Positions 22,141-35,000 of a stretch of 64,000 bases of DNA are shown here, one piece after another. Position numbers and translations under genes: made by a program. Under the pieces are notes generated by a model, which was not told the DNA's origin, made no database searches, and saw nothing but the letters and a program-made list of their open reading frames with translations. How positions within the stretch are numbered: position 1 is the first letter of the stretch; each line of letters begins with the position of its first letter. Source of the stretch: Glandiceps talaboti (lineage: Eukaryota; Hemichordata; Enteropneusta; Spengelidae). The stretch lies in NCBI RefSeq assembly GCF_964340395.1, contig NC_135556.1, forward strand, positions 10,023,001-10,087,000, given 5' to 3'.

Positions 22141-23079
22141 ATGCGAGCTGTTGGTGAACTTTCACGTCGTGTTGAGCACCTGACAATGACTGTTAATGGC
22201 ATGTCTGAGGCTCAGTTGACTATGCAAGAGCGGTTGACAAAATATGAGAGGGATAAGGATACACAGGAGAAGCTAATAAGGGACAATGACGCGCGAGAGC
22301 GACGACTAAAGCATGAATGTGATGAAGGCATATCTGCTTCTGCTTTTCATGTTTCTTCAAAGACTGCTTCGCTTGGAGCAACGGCGGGAATTCGGAATAC
22401 CTCTTTCCCTGTCCAAGAAAAGACTTTACGAGCAGCTAAAAGTGGTGAGTTCATAGACTTAGCAGATCTGATATCGTTTCAAACGAACCATGAATTCAGT
22501 GACAATGATGTAACGGTAGAGCATGGCGAGTTTATCATACGACCGCGAAGAAGGAGAAGAACAATAGACAATTTTGATGACTGGCTGTCAGCATGGAACA
22601 TTTATGAAAGCATTCTTGTAGCTGAACATTTGGTACCTTACAATGATTTATTATCCTATAGACAATTGATACAAGACTGTAATAAGAAGTATTCATGGTA
22701 TTCAGTGTATAGCTATGATGTTAAATTTCGCTACAAACTTGCCAACAATCGTCAGTTGCGTTTCAGTTCTATTGATATTGATCTCTTTGTAACCACGTTT
22801 GATTCTTCCACGGTTAAATCAAGCAATAGAAAGTGTTTTAGATGTGGTAGTTTCGATCATAGAGTAAGAGATTGTCCATTTCCGCCGGAATATTCGTTGG
22901 CGGAGAATAAGAAGGAAACGAAGATATCAAAAAAGTATGAGAAATGGGTTCATGACGGAAAAGAAGGTTGCAATTTGTTCCAATCTGGCAATTGTCGATA
23001 TGACAAATGTAAACGAGCACATGTATGTAAACGATGTCGAGGTCCTGAACCCGCGAATACATGTAAATGTAGCAGCTAA
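22141..23079 (+). CDS. Gag-like protein of DIRS-type element
   Basis: About 312 residues from ATG 22141; the frame is open further upstream. The N-terminal 60 residues are coiled-coil-like (VGELSRRVEHL, then Glu/Arg/Lys-rich). A CCHC knuckle (CX2CX4HX4C, CFRCGSFDHRVRDC) starts at 22834. A CX7CX4CX3H finger starts at 22969, followed by HVCKRCRGP. Such proteins bind element RNA for packaging. It overlaps the downstream RT-like frame by about 140 bp in a different frame. Confidence 0.65.
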   Translation: MRAVGELSRRVEHLTMTVNGMSEAQLTMQERLTKYERDKDTQEKLIRDNDARERRLKHECDEGISASAFHVSSKTASLGATAGIRNTSFPVQEKTLRAAKSGEFIDLADLISFQTNHEFSDNDVTVEHGEFIIRPRRRRRTIDNFDDWLSAWNIYESILVAEHLVPYNDLLSYRQLIQDCNKKYSWYSVYSYDVKFRYKLANNRQLRFSSIDIDLFVTTFDSSTVKSSNRKCFRCGSFDHRVRDCPFPPEYSLAENKKETKISKKYEKWVHDGKEGCNLFQSGNCRYDKCKRAHVCKRCRGPEPANTCKCSS

Positions 23080-23377
23080 ATCTCCTTTCAATTCCGATGT
23101 GTGGGAAAAATATCTTTCTTCTCACCCGAATAGAGAGTTTGTAAATAGATTGTTACATAATATTTCATATGGTGTTAATATAGGTTTTAAGGGCCAAAGG
23201 GTCAGTCGTATATGTACCAATTGGCCTTCTTCTCTCAAATACCACGAGGCAGTTGAAAAGTATTTGATGAATGAGATTAGGAAGGGTCGTAAAGCTGGTC
23301 CGTTCATCTACCCTCCATTTGAAAATTTTGTTGGGTCGCCAATGGGTGCCTTCCCTAAGAAGCGCTCGAAGTCATAA
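23066..23377 (+). pseudogene. Truncated reverse-transcriptase N-terminal region
   Basis: The frame is open from 22937. The recognisable part runs from FNSDVWEKYL through NREFVNRLLHNISYG and AGPFIYPPF to GSPMGAFPKK, matching my memory of the RT N-terminus of DIRS/Ngaro-like elements. It stops at 23375-23377, just where the first RT catalytic blocks should begin. It is non-functional as seen. Confidence 0.6.
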
Positions 23378-23883
23378 AAGGTGCATATATTTCCCTTAGC
23401 TTTGTTGCAAATAAGCTGCTTGTTTTTAAAGAAAGTCTGTCAACACATTTGTGAAGTTACTATCTCTTTATACAATAAATCCATAATATCTGAACAGATG
23501 AAAGTGGATATCAGAAACTCATCAGTGGCCGAAATTTTACACTTCGCAAATGTCAAAAATGTTTTACAAAACCCTCTACACAGTTGAGATTTCCCTGTCT
23601 CTATGATGTCTGCCAGAAGAAATAAGATAGAGGTGTGGGTACAATATTGCTTAGTGCGGGGTTGCTATGTCAATGCTAAAATCCAAAGGACTTACGGAGG
23701 CAGCAATGGCTTGTATGCTCCCCAGGGAGTTGAGAAAGTATAAAATGACGTTACGGCCTATACATAGGCCGCATCCGGGTATTCATTATGGCTTTTAGCA
23801 CCGTAAACTAACACCATTGTTGTCATTAAAGCTAAAAGATATGTATACAACACCTGGAAAGAAAAATTGAGTCTTCTTCCTTT

Positions 23884-25543
23884 CCCTGGCATATTACTTC
23901 AAAATTTGGTAAATATACAGTGATCTTAAATGTCGTGTTTCCGACATTGTGTTACCTTATCAATAGGATATTACAAATTCATGTCATAAAATCGCCATTG
24001 TCATAATTTCAATACAAAGACTGGCTTGTAAAACTACATCTTGCGGCATCTGAATTCGTTCCCATTTCGTCCAAAAGAATAATAGCTTTTTTATTAAATA
24101 GCATTCATTATAAAATATTTTAAAAGGATTTCAGGGAAGATACATTGAAATCAGTGAGGAAATTACAAGTATTAATATTTCCAAATCGATTAACTGCCAA
24201 ATTATAACACACTGTATCTAGACATTCGAACATCTTATTCATGCGTTGTGGTGTTCCTTGCTGTCCCTCCAAGGTAAATAAAATCAATAATAAAGAAACG
24301 TACACTAATTACAGATTACAAAGTACAAATTACAGATGCACTAGCTTTTCGCCCTATCACGTGTAATTATTGCAATCTTCGAACGAGTCACATGTCTGTT
24401 GCCCCCCCCCCTCCGCCCATTATAAAGAAGAAATAACTATTAAAGTGTCTGACTTGCAAGCACTTGGGGAATTGAACATTTCCATGAAAGAGTGTTGCTG
24501 CCTAGTACAAACAGATCCTGAACTACTAGCGAAATTGCATAGTTAAATGTTAATCGATACAGTCACCCTAAAATCAACGTACTCCCCATATGGTCACTTA
24601 CAGAGAAGGCGATGTAAACCTTCAAAACAAAATAGTAAAATAATGATCGGAGTGAAACCAACTAAGATGTCATCCATCGTAAGGTATATCTCATCCGAAT
24701 GTGTACTTTTAATAAATATGTGTTTTGTCTAAAGATCATTGCACTGCCATGGAAAACCTTTATGTGAGCATCCAAAGTTTGGTGAAGATGTGTGTCTTGT
24801 AGCAAGATTGTTAAGAAAAAAGGCTGGGAATAGCAATCATATACTAAAAGACTATCGGGCAGAAGTATTCCAACAATCACTTGTGCTGATGATAGAGCTT
24901 AAACTACAGAAACATCTATAGACGTGAGCAATGCCTATAATATACATTTAAGCAGTTCGTAGCCTTCTTTTTGATTACCCACTATCTGCTACGGCACGCG
25001 TTTAAAATCTTTGATAATTTACTATGCATTTCACGGATATCTTATGATAATTATATTACTTTACAATGGTGGCAGTGGTGGGATGTGTTAGCAGTAGATT
25101 TGGAACTGGTGGCAGCGGTAGGATCATGCCCAAATCACAAATGTAAACTTAGTTAGTTTTAAAAAGTGAGTCAAAATAAAATGTGGCCCTCCTCTAATTT
25201 CTATTTTCTGTAATATGATAATATGACCCTCCCCCGAGGACCGATTTGTGCAAAGTGACCCCCCCCCCCCCATTCCCCTGGTTCTACCCCTTTTGTAATT
25301 ACTGAAGACTCCCTAAATGGGCATTACTTGATAAATATTTTTTTTCTGGTTATAGGGGACGATCATTCGTGGAAAGGGAAAGGTTGACATCCAAAGTTTG
25401 GTGGTTGTGGAACCTTTATGTATTACAGCAAGATTATTTATCAAGGACATTCTGGAATATTCAGTATTAACTGCAATCACTAGCTAATAGAAGTTATAAC
25501 ATTCATCAGTTCTGTGGCCGAAAGATTGTAAATTGCATTCCAC
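23884..25543 (+). repeat. Degenerate GPCR unit 6, 5' part, internally duplicated
   Basis: Weak matches to unit 5 blocks are seen at 23884-24560. About 24731-25000 and 25352-25650 are diverged direct copies sharing 'catccaaagtttggtg', 'agcaagatt..ttaa' and 'acccactatctg'. Poly-C tracts lie at 24402-24413 and 25258-25272. No gene is supported. Confidence 0.45.
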
Positions 25544-26500
25544 ATGGATGCGAACAATACCAATGATACAACTGAAGTTTCAAAAGTACTTTTTGGCCTT
25601 CTTTTTTGAATACCCACTATCTGTTACCGTGGGTCGTATATTTCTCCATTTTTTCACATTTTGTTAAAAATTTTGTGTTATCATGGTATTCATCAAATGT
25701 GCTGAATTGAGGCAGAGAATAGCTACTTACTTCTTGTTGAATATTACTGTAAGCAACGCCACCTTTGCGATAAGTGGAATATTTCAAGAGGTACTACTGT
25801 ATTATAACTTGAAAGGATTCTATGGGTCCGTTGCATGCACACTGTTGGTATATACAAGTACAGTGATTGCTGGGGGATCTGTAATTTCAATGCTTTTAGT
25901 CACTATTGATCGATACGTTTACATCATATCACCACTTCATTATAATTCTATTATGACAACAAAACGGGTAGTATTTCTCTTTATTGTTTCTTGGACGTTT
26001 CCGCGTGTACTTTTATGTTTTATTCCTTTTATTCTTGAACAAATGAAGTTGAACAGCTTAGTATATGCATTTTGTGTATACTACGAGCCCTCCTTTGCTA
26101 AAGTACAAATAGCAATTTGCATATGGATACCCTTGGGTATTTTGATATTCACCAACGCCAAGATTCTTTTGACGGTATGGAAACACATAAATCGAATACA
26201 TCACCAGTCGTGTTCTAATGACCAGGATGAAAACACCACGATTTCAAATATTAAGAAAGCGGAGTTGAAAGCCATTATGAACACTGTCGTCCTTGCGTCA
26301 ACATTCATAGCGACTTGGACACCACTTTGTCTCAACGGTTAAAATTGATATACATGTCTCATTCATTTCCACTCAAGGTTATAGTAGTATTTGAATATCT
26401 AGCATACATCAATTTTGCAATGAATCCATTCCTTTATGGTACGAACAAACAATTTAGAGTCGCTTATGCGAAAACATTGTGTATCAAATGTCTAAAGTAA
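25544..26500 (+). pseudogene. Broken class A GPCR, array copy 6
   Basis: The start MDANNTNDTTEVSKV (25544) runs into a stop at 25607 where TM1 should be. The reading frame recovers at about 25668 (end of TM1) and continues from ICL1 through TM2, TM3 (C..S at 3.32, DRYVYI), ECL2 and TM5 to TM6 (TWTPL), ending at a stop near 26340. The rest of the receptor (EYLAYINFAMNPFLYGTNKQFRVAY, interrupted here by a frame change) continues in another frame to TAA at 26500. At least two frame disruptions make it a pseudogene unless they are assembly errors. It is the most distant array member. Confidence 0.8.
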
Positions 26501-26651
26501 TTGTACAGACTTATATGACTTATAACTGACATGTAGTTATAATACTAAAACTATTCACCTTGTATTGGTTGATGTACATACTTGCGTTTGCATATTGCGA
26601 TAATGTAAATAAACAAAATGTTTCAAACCTGTTTGAAGTAAGCATGATATT

Positions 26652-26750
26652 TTTCAAAATACGCTGCGAACACTTATTTTGGACATTGTTCAAAATACGC
26701 AGCGAACACTTTTTTGGACATTGTTCAAAATACGCTGCAAACACTTATTT
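26652..26750. repeat. 36-37-bp tandem repeat, three copies
   Basis: 'caaaatacgc.gc.aacact' recurs three times with 'tattttggacattgtt'. It directly abuts the 27-bp minisatellite. Confidence 0.85.
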
Positions 26751-26751
26751 T

Positions 26752-27560
26752 GACTTAATCCTATATATGGTTACCATGGACTTAATCCTATATATGGTTA
26801 CCATGGACTTAATCCTATATATGGTTACCGTGGACTTAATCCTACATATGGTTACCATGGACATATTCCTATATATGGTCACCATGGACTTAATCCTATA
26901 TATGGTTACCATGAACTTAATCCTGCATATGGTTACCATGGACTTAATCCTATATATGGTCACCATGGACTTAATCCTATATATGGTTACCATGGACTTA
27001 ATCCTGTATATGGTAACCATGGACTTAATCCTATATATGGTTACCATGGACTTAATCCTATATATGGTCACCATGAACTTAATGCTGCATATGGTCACCA
27101 TGGACTTAATCCTATATATGGTTACCATGGACTTAATCCTATATATGGTTACCATGGACTTAATCCTATATATGGTCACCATGGACTTAATCCTATATAT
27201 GGTTACCATGGACTTAATCCTGTATATGGTAACCATGGACTTAATCCTATATATGGTTACCATGGACTTAATCCTATATATGGTCACCATGGACTTAATC
27301 CTGCATATGGTCACCATGGACTTAATCCTATATATGGTTACCATGGACTTAATCCTATATATGGTTACCATGGACTTAATCATATATATGGTCACCATGG
27401 ACTTAATCCTATATATGGTTACCATGGACTTAATCCTATATATGGTTACCATGGACTTAATCCTATATATGGTTACCATGGACTTAATCCTATATATTGT
27501 TACCATGGACTTAATCCTGTATATGGTAACCATGGACTTAATCCTATATACAGTTACCAA
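26752..27560. repeat. 27-bp minisatellite, about 30 copies
   Basis: The unit reads 'ttaatcctatatatggttac' plus 'catggac'. It is a multiple of three with no stops, so long frames exist on both strands (nine-residue repeat MDLILYMVT on +; a different nine-residue repeat on -). Variants are mostly single-base (C/T in ggt.acc, tatatat/gcatat). Internal CCATGG and GGTNACC are near-palindromic. It is treated as a tandem repeat, not a gene. Confidence 0.95.
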
Positions 27561-27569
27561 TTCACATAT

Positions 27570-28758
27570 AGGAAAACATATTCTTGTTGCATAGAAACAT
27601 GTCATTTTTTATATTGATTTGTAAGTACTCTGTCATTCATCTTAGTATTCGTATGATTGTGTTGTTGTTGTTTGTTTGTTTTTGTGTGTATTTGGGTAAA
27701 CATATCTAAGCCTGAGCCCCTGTACTCTAACACCAACATCACTTTTTGTACATTTTGTGCTAGGCATGCAGCCTTGTATTTATCTGAGAACTTGCTAAAG
27801 TTCATATTTAAGTTTTCTCTCCTGCAATACAAACCTATATATTACTCAATTCCAGAAATGTCAGTTGTCACTGACGTGGTACCTAATGTATGTACACACT
27901 CTTTCATCAATATTTGTGTTGGGAACAGATGATAATAATGAGATATGACTGTTTGTACATAGTCAAGAGAGATAGCAGAATTGAGTGATACTGTATTAAA
28001 AGATAGTCATTGTTATCTATGATATTACTTTCATGATATATTGTCTAAAGTGACAAGTTGATAAATCAATCGATTCATAACCTGAAGCAGATAGGAAGTA
28101 ATTTTATCAAATTCAAAGAAGGACTGACACTGTCATTATCAGAGTTTCATTGAAAAACTAAATTATTGATGTTAAGTTTGAAAAGAACACATCTTTGTTA
28201 TTGAATGGATACATTTCTACTCAGGTGATCAATATTCACCAGGTATGCAATCATTAATTCAATCCTTCATCACTGTCTCTCATATTTGAAATCCAAGATA
28301 TTGATTTGTTAAATCTCTCATTTTCTACCTTGATACTGTAATCATAACATCAACCTTACATTCAAGTCAAAATGATGCAAGACAGAAAATAAGAAACAGG
28401 AATCATGTTTAGCATTAATATTTATTTCACAAATTATTTGCTTATAATACTTAGTTTTAATAGATACAAAATGTACACACCACTTGAATGGGCACTGTTA
28501 TCATGGTTTTTCAGAAATACAATATTTACATTAAAGTACAGTATCAATTGAAATATTATGGACGGTTTCAGTCATTGTTTTGTAACAAACATCTGTCATG
28601 TTGGTTTCAACAGTGTTGCTATAAACATTTTGATATATTCTGTGCATCAAAATGAACAAACCTATGTACATTATATGCAATATTGTACACTGCATACAAA
28701 TTTCATTCATACATTAAAAATGTTTTGCCATGATGGAATATAACAGTAAAATGTCATT
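27570..28758. other. Intergenic region, no gene seen
   Basis: AT-rich sequence between the minisatellite and the 3' end of the TPR gene, with no supported reading frame. The part nearest the TPR stop is probably its 3'UTR: AATAAA on the minus strand lies at 28759-28764 and at 28421-28426. Confidence 0.5.
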
Positions 28759-28764
28759 TTTATT
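28759..28764 (-). terminator. Candidate polyadenylation signal of TPR gene
   Basis: AATAAA on the minus strand about 145 bp after the stop codon; a second one lies at 28421-28426. Confidence 0.45.
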
Positions 28765-28908
28765 AAAAAGTAGGAAATCAGATACTTCATTCATATAATA
28801 TCTCAAGGTATAACGATGCAATACAATAAACAAAGTTTTACATGTTTCAATGTTAGAGAAAACTCTTTGCCTCTCTCAATTTGTCACTTGACAACCATAG
28901 TTTTTTTT

Positions 28909-29042
28909 TTACACATGTTTTTTGCTCTGTATCTCAATAGCCCTCTTGTAGTCTACAACAGCTTCATCTTGTCTGCCTAGTTTACCAAGTACATCAGCCC
29001 TACGTTTGTGTACCAAGGCATCATCGGGTTTCAACGCCAAGG
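28909..29042 (-). CDS. TPR gene last exon (e23)
   Basis: Acceptor CTCCCTCAG. It encodes LALKPDDALVHKRRADV, then GRQDEAVVDYKRAIEIQSK, ending KHV-stop. The TAA is at 28909-28911. Phase joins exon e22 (split Ala codon). Confidence 0.92.
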
Positions 29043-32000
29043 CTGAGGGAGAGACACAAACCATAGCTAGTAGTTAGATATGAAAGTATGGAACATATTG
29101 ATGCAAGCTCATATTTGTACGTTTTTGTATCAACATTGAAATTCATACTTTTGATAAACCACACAACGTAATCTTTGTGAAAGCAAAACTGAAACTTTGA
29201 TCCATGGATATATACAAAGACTTTATGGGTTATGAAGTGAATACCCCAAATGTAAAAATGTACATGAAAATGATACTGAATATAAAATTTGAAGGTAATA
29301 TTTTATAATATGTTTGGGTTTTAGAGGAGCAGATTTCCACATACTTTGAATACCAGCCAAAGCAAAATCAATATTTTCAGTAAAAAAATTCAGTTTTATT
29401 CCCTTTGCCAAAATTAGAATTTGAAGGTAACCTTTTGGCGAATGTAATAATTTTTGGCGAAATAAAAATTCCCAATACATATTTAAGATGTTAAGATGTG
29501 AATAGGATTGACTTTATAATAGTATATTTTCAGATCAGTGAAATGTAACCCAAGCCAAAATCAATACCTTTATGACAGTCATGTACTAAGATATTTACAG
29601 CTGAAACTAGGATATCTTCTTAGGTAGATGTATATAGCATATACTGTAGTGTCATTACTTAGGGAGAAGTGATAGATTGTTTAAACCCATTACCAGAATA
29701 CTTAGTGATGATGTAAGTGTCTTGATTTCAATACTTCAATTATATTCCTTGTTGGTAATATAATATACAGCAAATACGAAGGAAGAGATTTGTGAACAAC
29801 CTGGATAAACACAATTTTCAGTCTGTGCATGGGTCTGTCTCTTGCCTTAGTCTATAGAAACATCACCATGTATGTTACTTGTGTTTACTTGTGATGAAAC
29901 ATTATTATATGTTTATCACCATATATATAAGATTTTACAGTTTGCATAATAAAGTAGATACAGTTTGATTTTTAGGTAATGGGAGTTAGAAAAATAGCAT
30001 AATGCTAGTAGAGTCTGACCCCGTAGACACTGGAATGTTACAACGTTACTATTAAAGCAAAGTAACTTGAGGGCAGTGTAAAGAAAATATTAAATGCAAA
30101 AAACTAAAAAAAACAAATAAATAATTAAATACAAAATGTACCATTAGTGGACATAGTCTTTAATGAGTGTATTTTTTTTTAAAGAATCACGAAATGAAAT
30201 ATCTTTTTAATCAGTTTATTTACTTAATAACTTTCTAGTACATGTAAGTACCATAACAAGTTTTGCATGCTTTTTGTTTGGGTTTTTGGACTCGGCCTAT
30301 GTTTTTTTTTCACATTGCTGTTAAAGTATACACATATACTAAAGTTGTTTTATTTATTAATTGTCCGAAAATAAATACCCCTTTCTCATCCATATTACTA
30401 TTATTAACCAATCACACATTGTGTGGATGACTTACCTTGTGTGTAGTCTTTTTCTGCTTTATCATACTGACCCATGGAGGTATACAGATTACCACGATTA
30501 AAAAACACATGTGCTGAATGTGGACTCAGCTTACAGGCAACCTTGAAATCATTCATTGCTCCTTCAGAATCTCTCAGCATAACCTGTTAAATGACAGAAA
30601 CATATTATTCCCTAGAGCTTAATCAATGTGGTTTATAAAGTGTGAGCAGGACAGATTTGTACAGGACTCTCTGTGGAATTCACTTCCATTTGAAATAAGA
30701 AATGCAAAGACTGTTGACATTTTTAGACGTAGTTTAAAGACGCGTCTTTTTAGACAACATTTCAAGTAATTATTGGAAGTGATTGATTTTAACTTGTTGG
30801 TTTTTACACAATGTGAATTATTTTAATGGGTTGGTTTTATACTTAGTCCCTCTATGTATGCTGTTATTATCTTTCCTCATTTATTTACTTTTGCAATTTT
30901 TTTAACTTTAGTCTGTACAATGCGCTGAGATGCATGTGTTGCACATTTTCTTACAAAAAATAAGTAATAATAATAATAATAATAATAAATTGTACATGCA
31001 CATCCTGGTACAGAAGAAACATGCATATACTTAGTTTTGTGAGTACTTGCAAATGTACAAGAACCACTGATTTCATGTTAGTGTTCACTGGCTCTGTTTG
31101 ACACAGCCATGCAGAAACCAATATGAAACAGTGCATTGTGCATTTTTAGGTACGAAGATCACAATTTCTTACTACATTTTGTCAAATTCAAACAAACCAA
31201 TTAAACGTACTGCAACTTGGTGCACAGATGCAGATGCCAATGTTTTGATGTCTGCATTTGATGTCGGGACAAAATATGGCAAGAAACAACATTCATTAAA
31301 TCAACTATATTCAAAACGAGTAAGGAAGTATATCAGATTATAACTGTTAATAACACTAGAGGGCAGTTGTCTCATCCACATAAGTGACATCAGACAAAAT
31401 GATGATTTGCCTTGACCTTCCAAAATACAGACTGATTGAAATAGTTTCAATAGTGCAGTAGAGAAAAATAAAACGATGAGTTAAATGATAAACAAGTCAA
31501 ATTGGAGGGCAAATTTTTTAAATATTATATTGCATTCACGCACGCATGGACACATGCGCGCGCACACACACACACACACACAAATATGATTCACAATGAA
31601 ATGAAATTATTAAGAGATACTGGAATATTTGATTTGATTAGACATTAAAGAAGCCATTTCATACTTGTGATACTGTCTCTATTATGAGTTCAAGTACACT
31701 AAAACTAGGTTAAATATTAACTGATAGGAAATCAAATCTACTTCATTAACCAGAATATTTGATTTGCACAGACCAAAGAAGAAACTAAAAGATATGTCAT
31801 TTTGTGGTGGCCACACCCCATCAGTCACAAACAAAGGCACAGACTTGCCGCCCTTTAGTATTAGCAACCACTTCACCACCTGACTTCATATCTGATGTAC
31901 TGTCTCTACAATGAGTTCACTGTCTGTTTAAACATTAATAGAGACATATACTTTGACATTCATTGATGTCTCACAGATAATAAGTTAATGTGTAATTATT

Positions 32001-35000
32001 ATTATCTCATTCATAGGACTGCAGATGTTGAGTTAGCAATATGATAGGAGAAAATTAATCAAGGAAAACTGACATTGTGTAATCACTTTTGAGAATTCAT
32101 AGCTAAACGTATTCTACACTGTACATACAAGATAAAGTGGCATTTTCTAGTATCTGTATTGCACGTTTGTATTTTCCAAACACCATCTTCAACACTTTAG
32201 ATGAAAACATCTTATTCAAACCAAGAAAATGTAAATGTAAATGTGGCTTTTTGTGCGTAGATCAATAATAAGTAAATTATTTGCCACAACTTTGGTAAAA
32301 AACAAATCAAGCAAAGCACTGCAAATGAAACATTTCAATAACATTTATTATGATTGATGTGTTTTTCAGAATCTCAATTGGTAATTTGATCTTAGCCTAC
32401 ACAAAATCCAAATATATATCAAATTTTCCAAACCTATTTTCCCCACTAAACACTTTGTAATTGTCATGACAATGATTGTGGCAAATATTTCTTTGAGAAG
32501 ATTAAAAGGTGTTGCCTCAGGGTGAAACTATCATTTAGTTCTGATATGTCTAGCAGTTAATGTTAAGCATCTGAAGGATTTCTCCTTGCTGGCAACTCTT
32601 GGATATGTGTCTGGTGATGGGTAGCTAGCTTGTGATGTCCAATAATGTGAACAAAATACAAAGTGGTCTGTATCTGTGAAGGAAACTTTGTTGGCTGGCA
32701 AAACTTGGATATGTGTCTGAAAATGTGTGGGGCAAGCTCCTGAAAGAGTGTGGACACTATAGCAGTGGTACTAAAACAAACCAGGCAAATCACTACTCAA
32801 AATTGTTGATATCGGAGAAGTTGACTGAAAATTTATAAAACAAACTTTTGTTGGTTATCTGACTTGGACTCCAATGTGATTTAGAACCAGTACATACATC
32901 CAAGACATCGTGAACGTCAAACAACTTTGGATGATGACTGCTTTTGTAAGCAGCAGACCAGAGAAGTTGGCATTCGGTGAAGAACAGTGTAACATTAGTT
33001 ACATTAATGTTCATCCTGCTCCTAGCAGTGTCAATATCAACCCTATTGGGACAATAACCATGATCATTATAACACTTGCAATACTTTTTGGCAACTCAGT
33101 TGTCCTTCTCTCATTTCTATTCTTCCACAAACAACTTGGTAAAAGACTTTCAAACTACTTTATCCTTAGTTTGACAATAACTGACTTCCTAATGGGAACA
33201 GTGATAATGCCATTTCATATCGTTCTGTCCATCTTGAATGGGTCTTGGAACTTAAGTGAAGTCTTCTGTGCAGCATGGATATCTCTAGACATGTGTTTAG
33301 ACAGTGTCTCCGTTCTCACTTTAGTTCTGATCACACTGGATAGATATGTATACATTGTATACCCACTAAAATATGATAGCCGTATGACAAATACCAAACT
33401 TATCCTAGGTGTTGTAAGTGTATGGGCATTATCTATACTCATTACATTTTTACCATCTGTTACCGAACTAATAGTTGATTCAGATAATGATGTAGACAAC
33501 AAACCATCTGACTCTTGTGGTTATATTTGGAAAGAACAGTGGAGCATCATTGCACTGATAATTGGATGCTTTCTTCCCTTCCTCATCATGCTATATGTTA
33601 ATCTTCGCATATTTTTAGTTGTGCAAAGTCAAGCCCGACGGATACGTGCTCAGCAGAGAAACTCTGTATTTGTACGTAGATCGACTGCGAGAGCAGAAAC
33701 ACGAGCAGCAACTACTGCTATGATACTGGTATTGACCTTCAGTCTCCTGTGGTTTCCATTCTTCATTTCAGTGATACTGTATTTCTACTGTACAAGTTGT
33801 TCACACAGTATCATCAATAGCCTACTCTATGTTTTCAGTATGTTAGCACACTGCAGTTCTGCACTGAACCCATACATTTATGCAAGGAACTCAGATTTCA
33901 GACAAGCCTACCATAAGATTTTTCATTGCAATATTAGATCACAAAGATCGTAGAATCCAAGATATCAAGGATAGAACTATTTTCCTTGTTATTGAATGGG
34001 ATACTATTTGATAGGCATGAGAAGTGTAATTATGGATAGCTGTCCATATCTTAAAATTACATCTGTTTTTTAAGAATGTATAACTTGAATGCTTCCACTA
34101 GTTGTTTTAGACAGTAAAGACAATCACCAGGTCAACATGTCAAAATATGGTAGAAGATAAATTTCATCATTTTATTCTTTGTTCTCATTATACAAATGAA
34201 AGAAAGGCACTTTTTTCTTCTTTGTCATTAAATTCAAATTTTCATTCCTTAATTGACAAGAGTAAATATTTGCATATTTTGACCTCGGATGATAAACTTC
34301 CTCTTTGAAAATTTCTTGTTGATGTAAACCGTCCTCCAGTAGTCAGCTAAAGGATTGTATTCACATTATTTCTGTATGTTATTTTTGTATGCTTTACTAT
34401 GCTTTATATGGCATTTTGTTATGCAATAAAGACTGACTGATTGATCAATCAATTAATCAATCGATTGATTGAGTGAGTGAGTGAGTGTGTAAATTTCATA
34501 GCATAGTGCAGCATAGCAGTTTATTGCAAAAATAGTAATAGCTGTTTTTATCTCAAAGTAACTGCAGTCTTACGCAAAAATCATGACTTGCATGCCATGC
34601 AATTCTTAAAACATGTTTGATAAATCCATCAATGTTTGCTAAACTTTGCTAAGTTTAGTTAAACTGTGTATAATTCCAATTATTCCTTGTCCATCAATCC
34701 CTACGCAGGAGTAATTCTATTTTCATTCTGGTACAAATTAATCTAAATTGCAATTATTTATAATTACATGTAATGGCTAAATCATTGTATTGTTCTATCT
34801 AACTTTGTTAAAGTAATGACTAACTCCAGCAAAGGTAAATACTTAAAGGTAGTTAAGTTTATTCAGATGTCCAACTTATCCCAACAACAGAGCACGAAAT
34901 TAAAGATTGATTCCTGCAATTTAGGTAATAGTTCTATTTGTATAATCATTTGCATGACCATAGAGTAAGGTTTGTATGCAGTATGATAGTTTCTGCCACA

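Larger units (their letters stand above)
21830..23590 (+). mobile_element. DIRS/Ngaro-like tyrosine-recombinase retroelement fragment
   Basis: It contains a gag-like reading frame with zinc motifs and the start of a reverse-transcriptase region, in overlapping frames. The element is cut off before the catalytic RT motifs, and no RNase H or recombinase is seen. Flanking GPCR-unit sequence resumes after about 23.6 kb. Exact ends and terminal repeats are not resolved. Confidence 0.65.
18904..23883 (+). repeat. Diverged GPCR duplication unit 5, with retroelement insertion
   Basis: Shared blocks are recognisable but diverged (for example 'aacatgttcattatggaata' and 'cttggacgagaggtaagcc'). The (ATC)n tract is absent. 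About 1.75 kb of DIRS-like sequence interrupts the 3' half (about 21.83-23.59 kb). Confidence 0.65.

Noticed and set aside
26752-27560. CRISPR-like direct repeats
   Set aside because: The units are contiguous, with no unique spacers, in an animal genome with introns.
26560-27594. 344-codon plus-strand and 286-codon minus-strand frames
   Set aside because: They are a consequence of a 27-bp tandem repeat without stops; there is no start context, no homology and no non-repeat domain.
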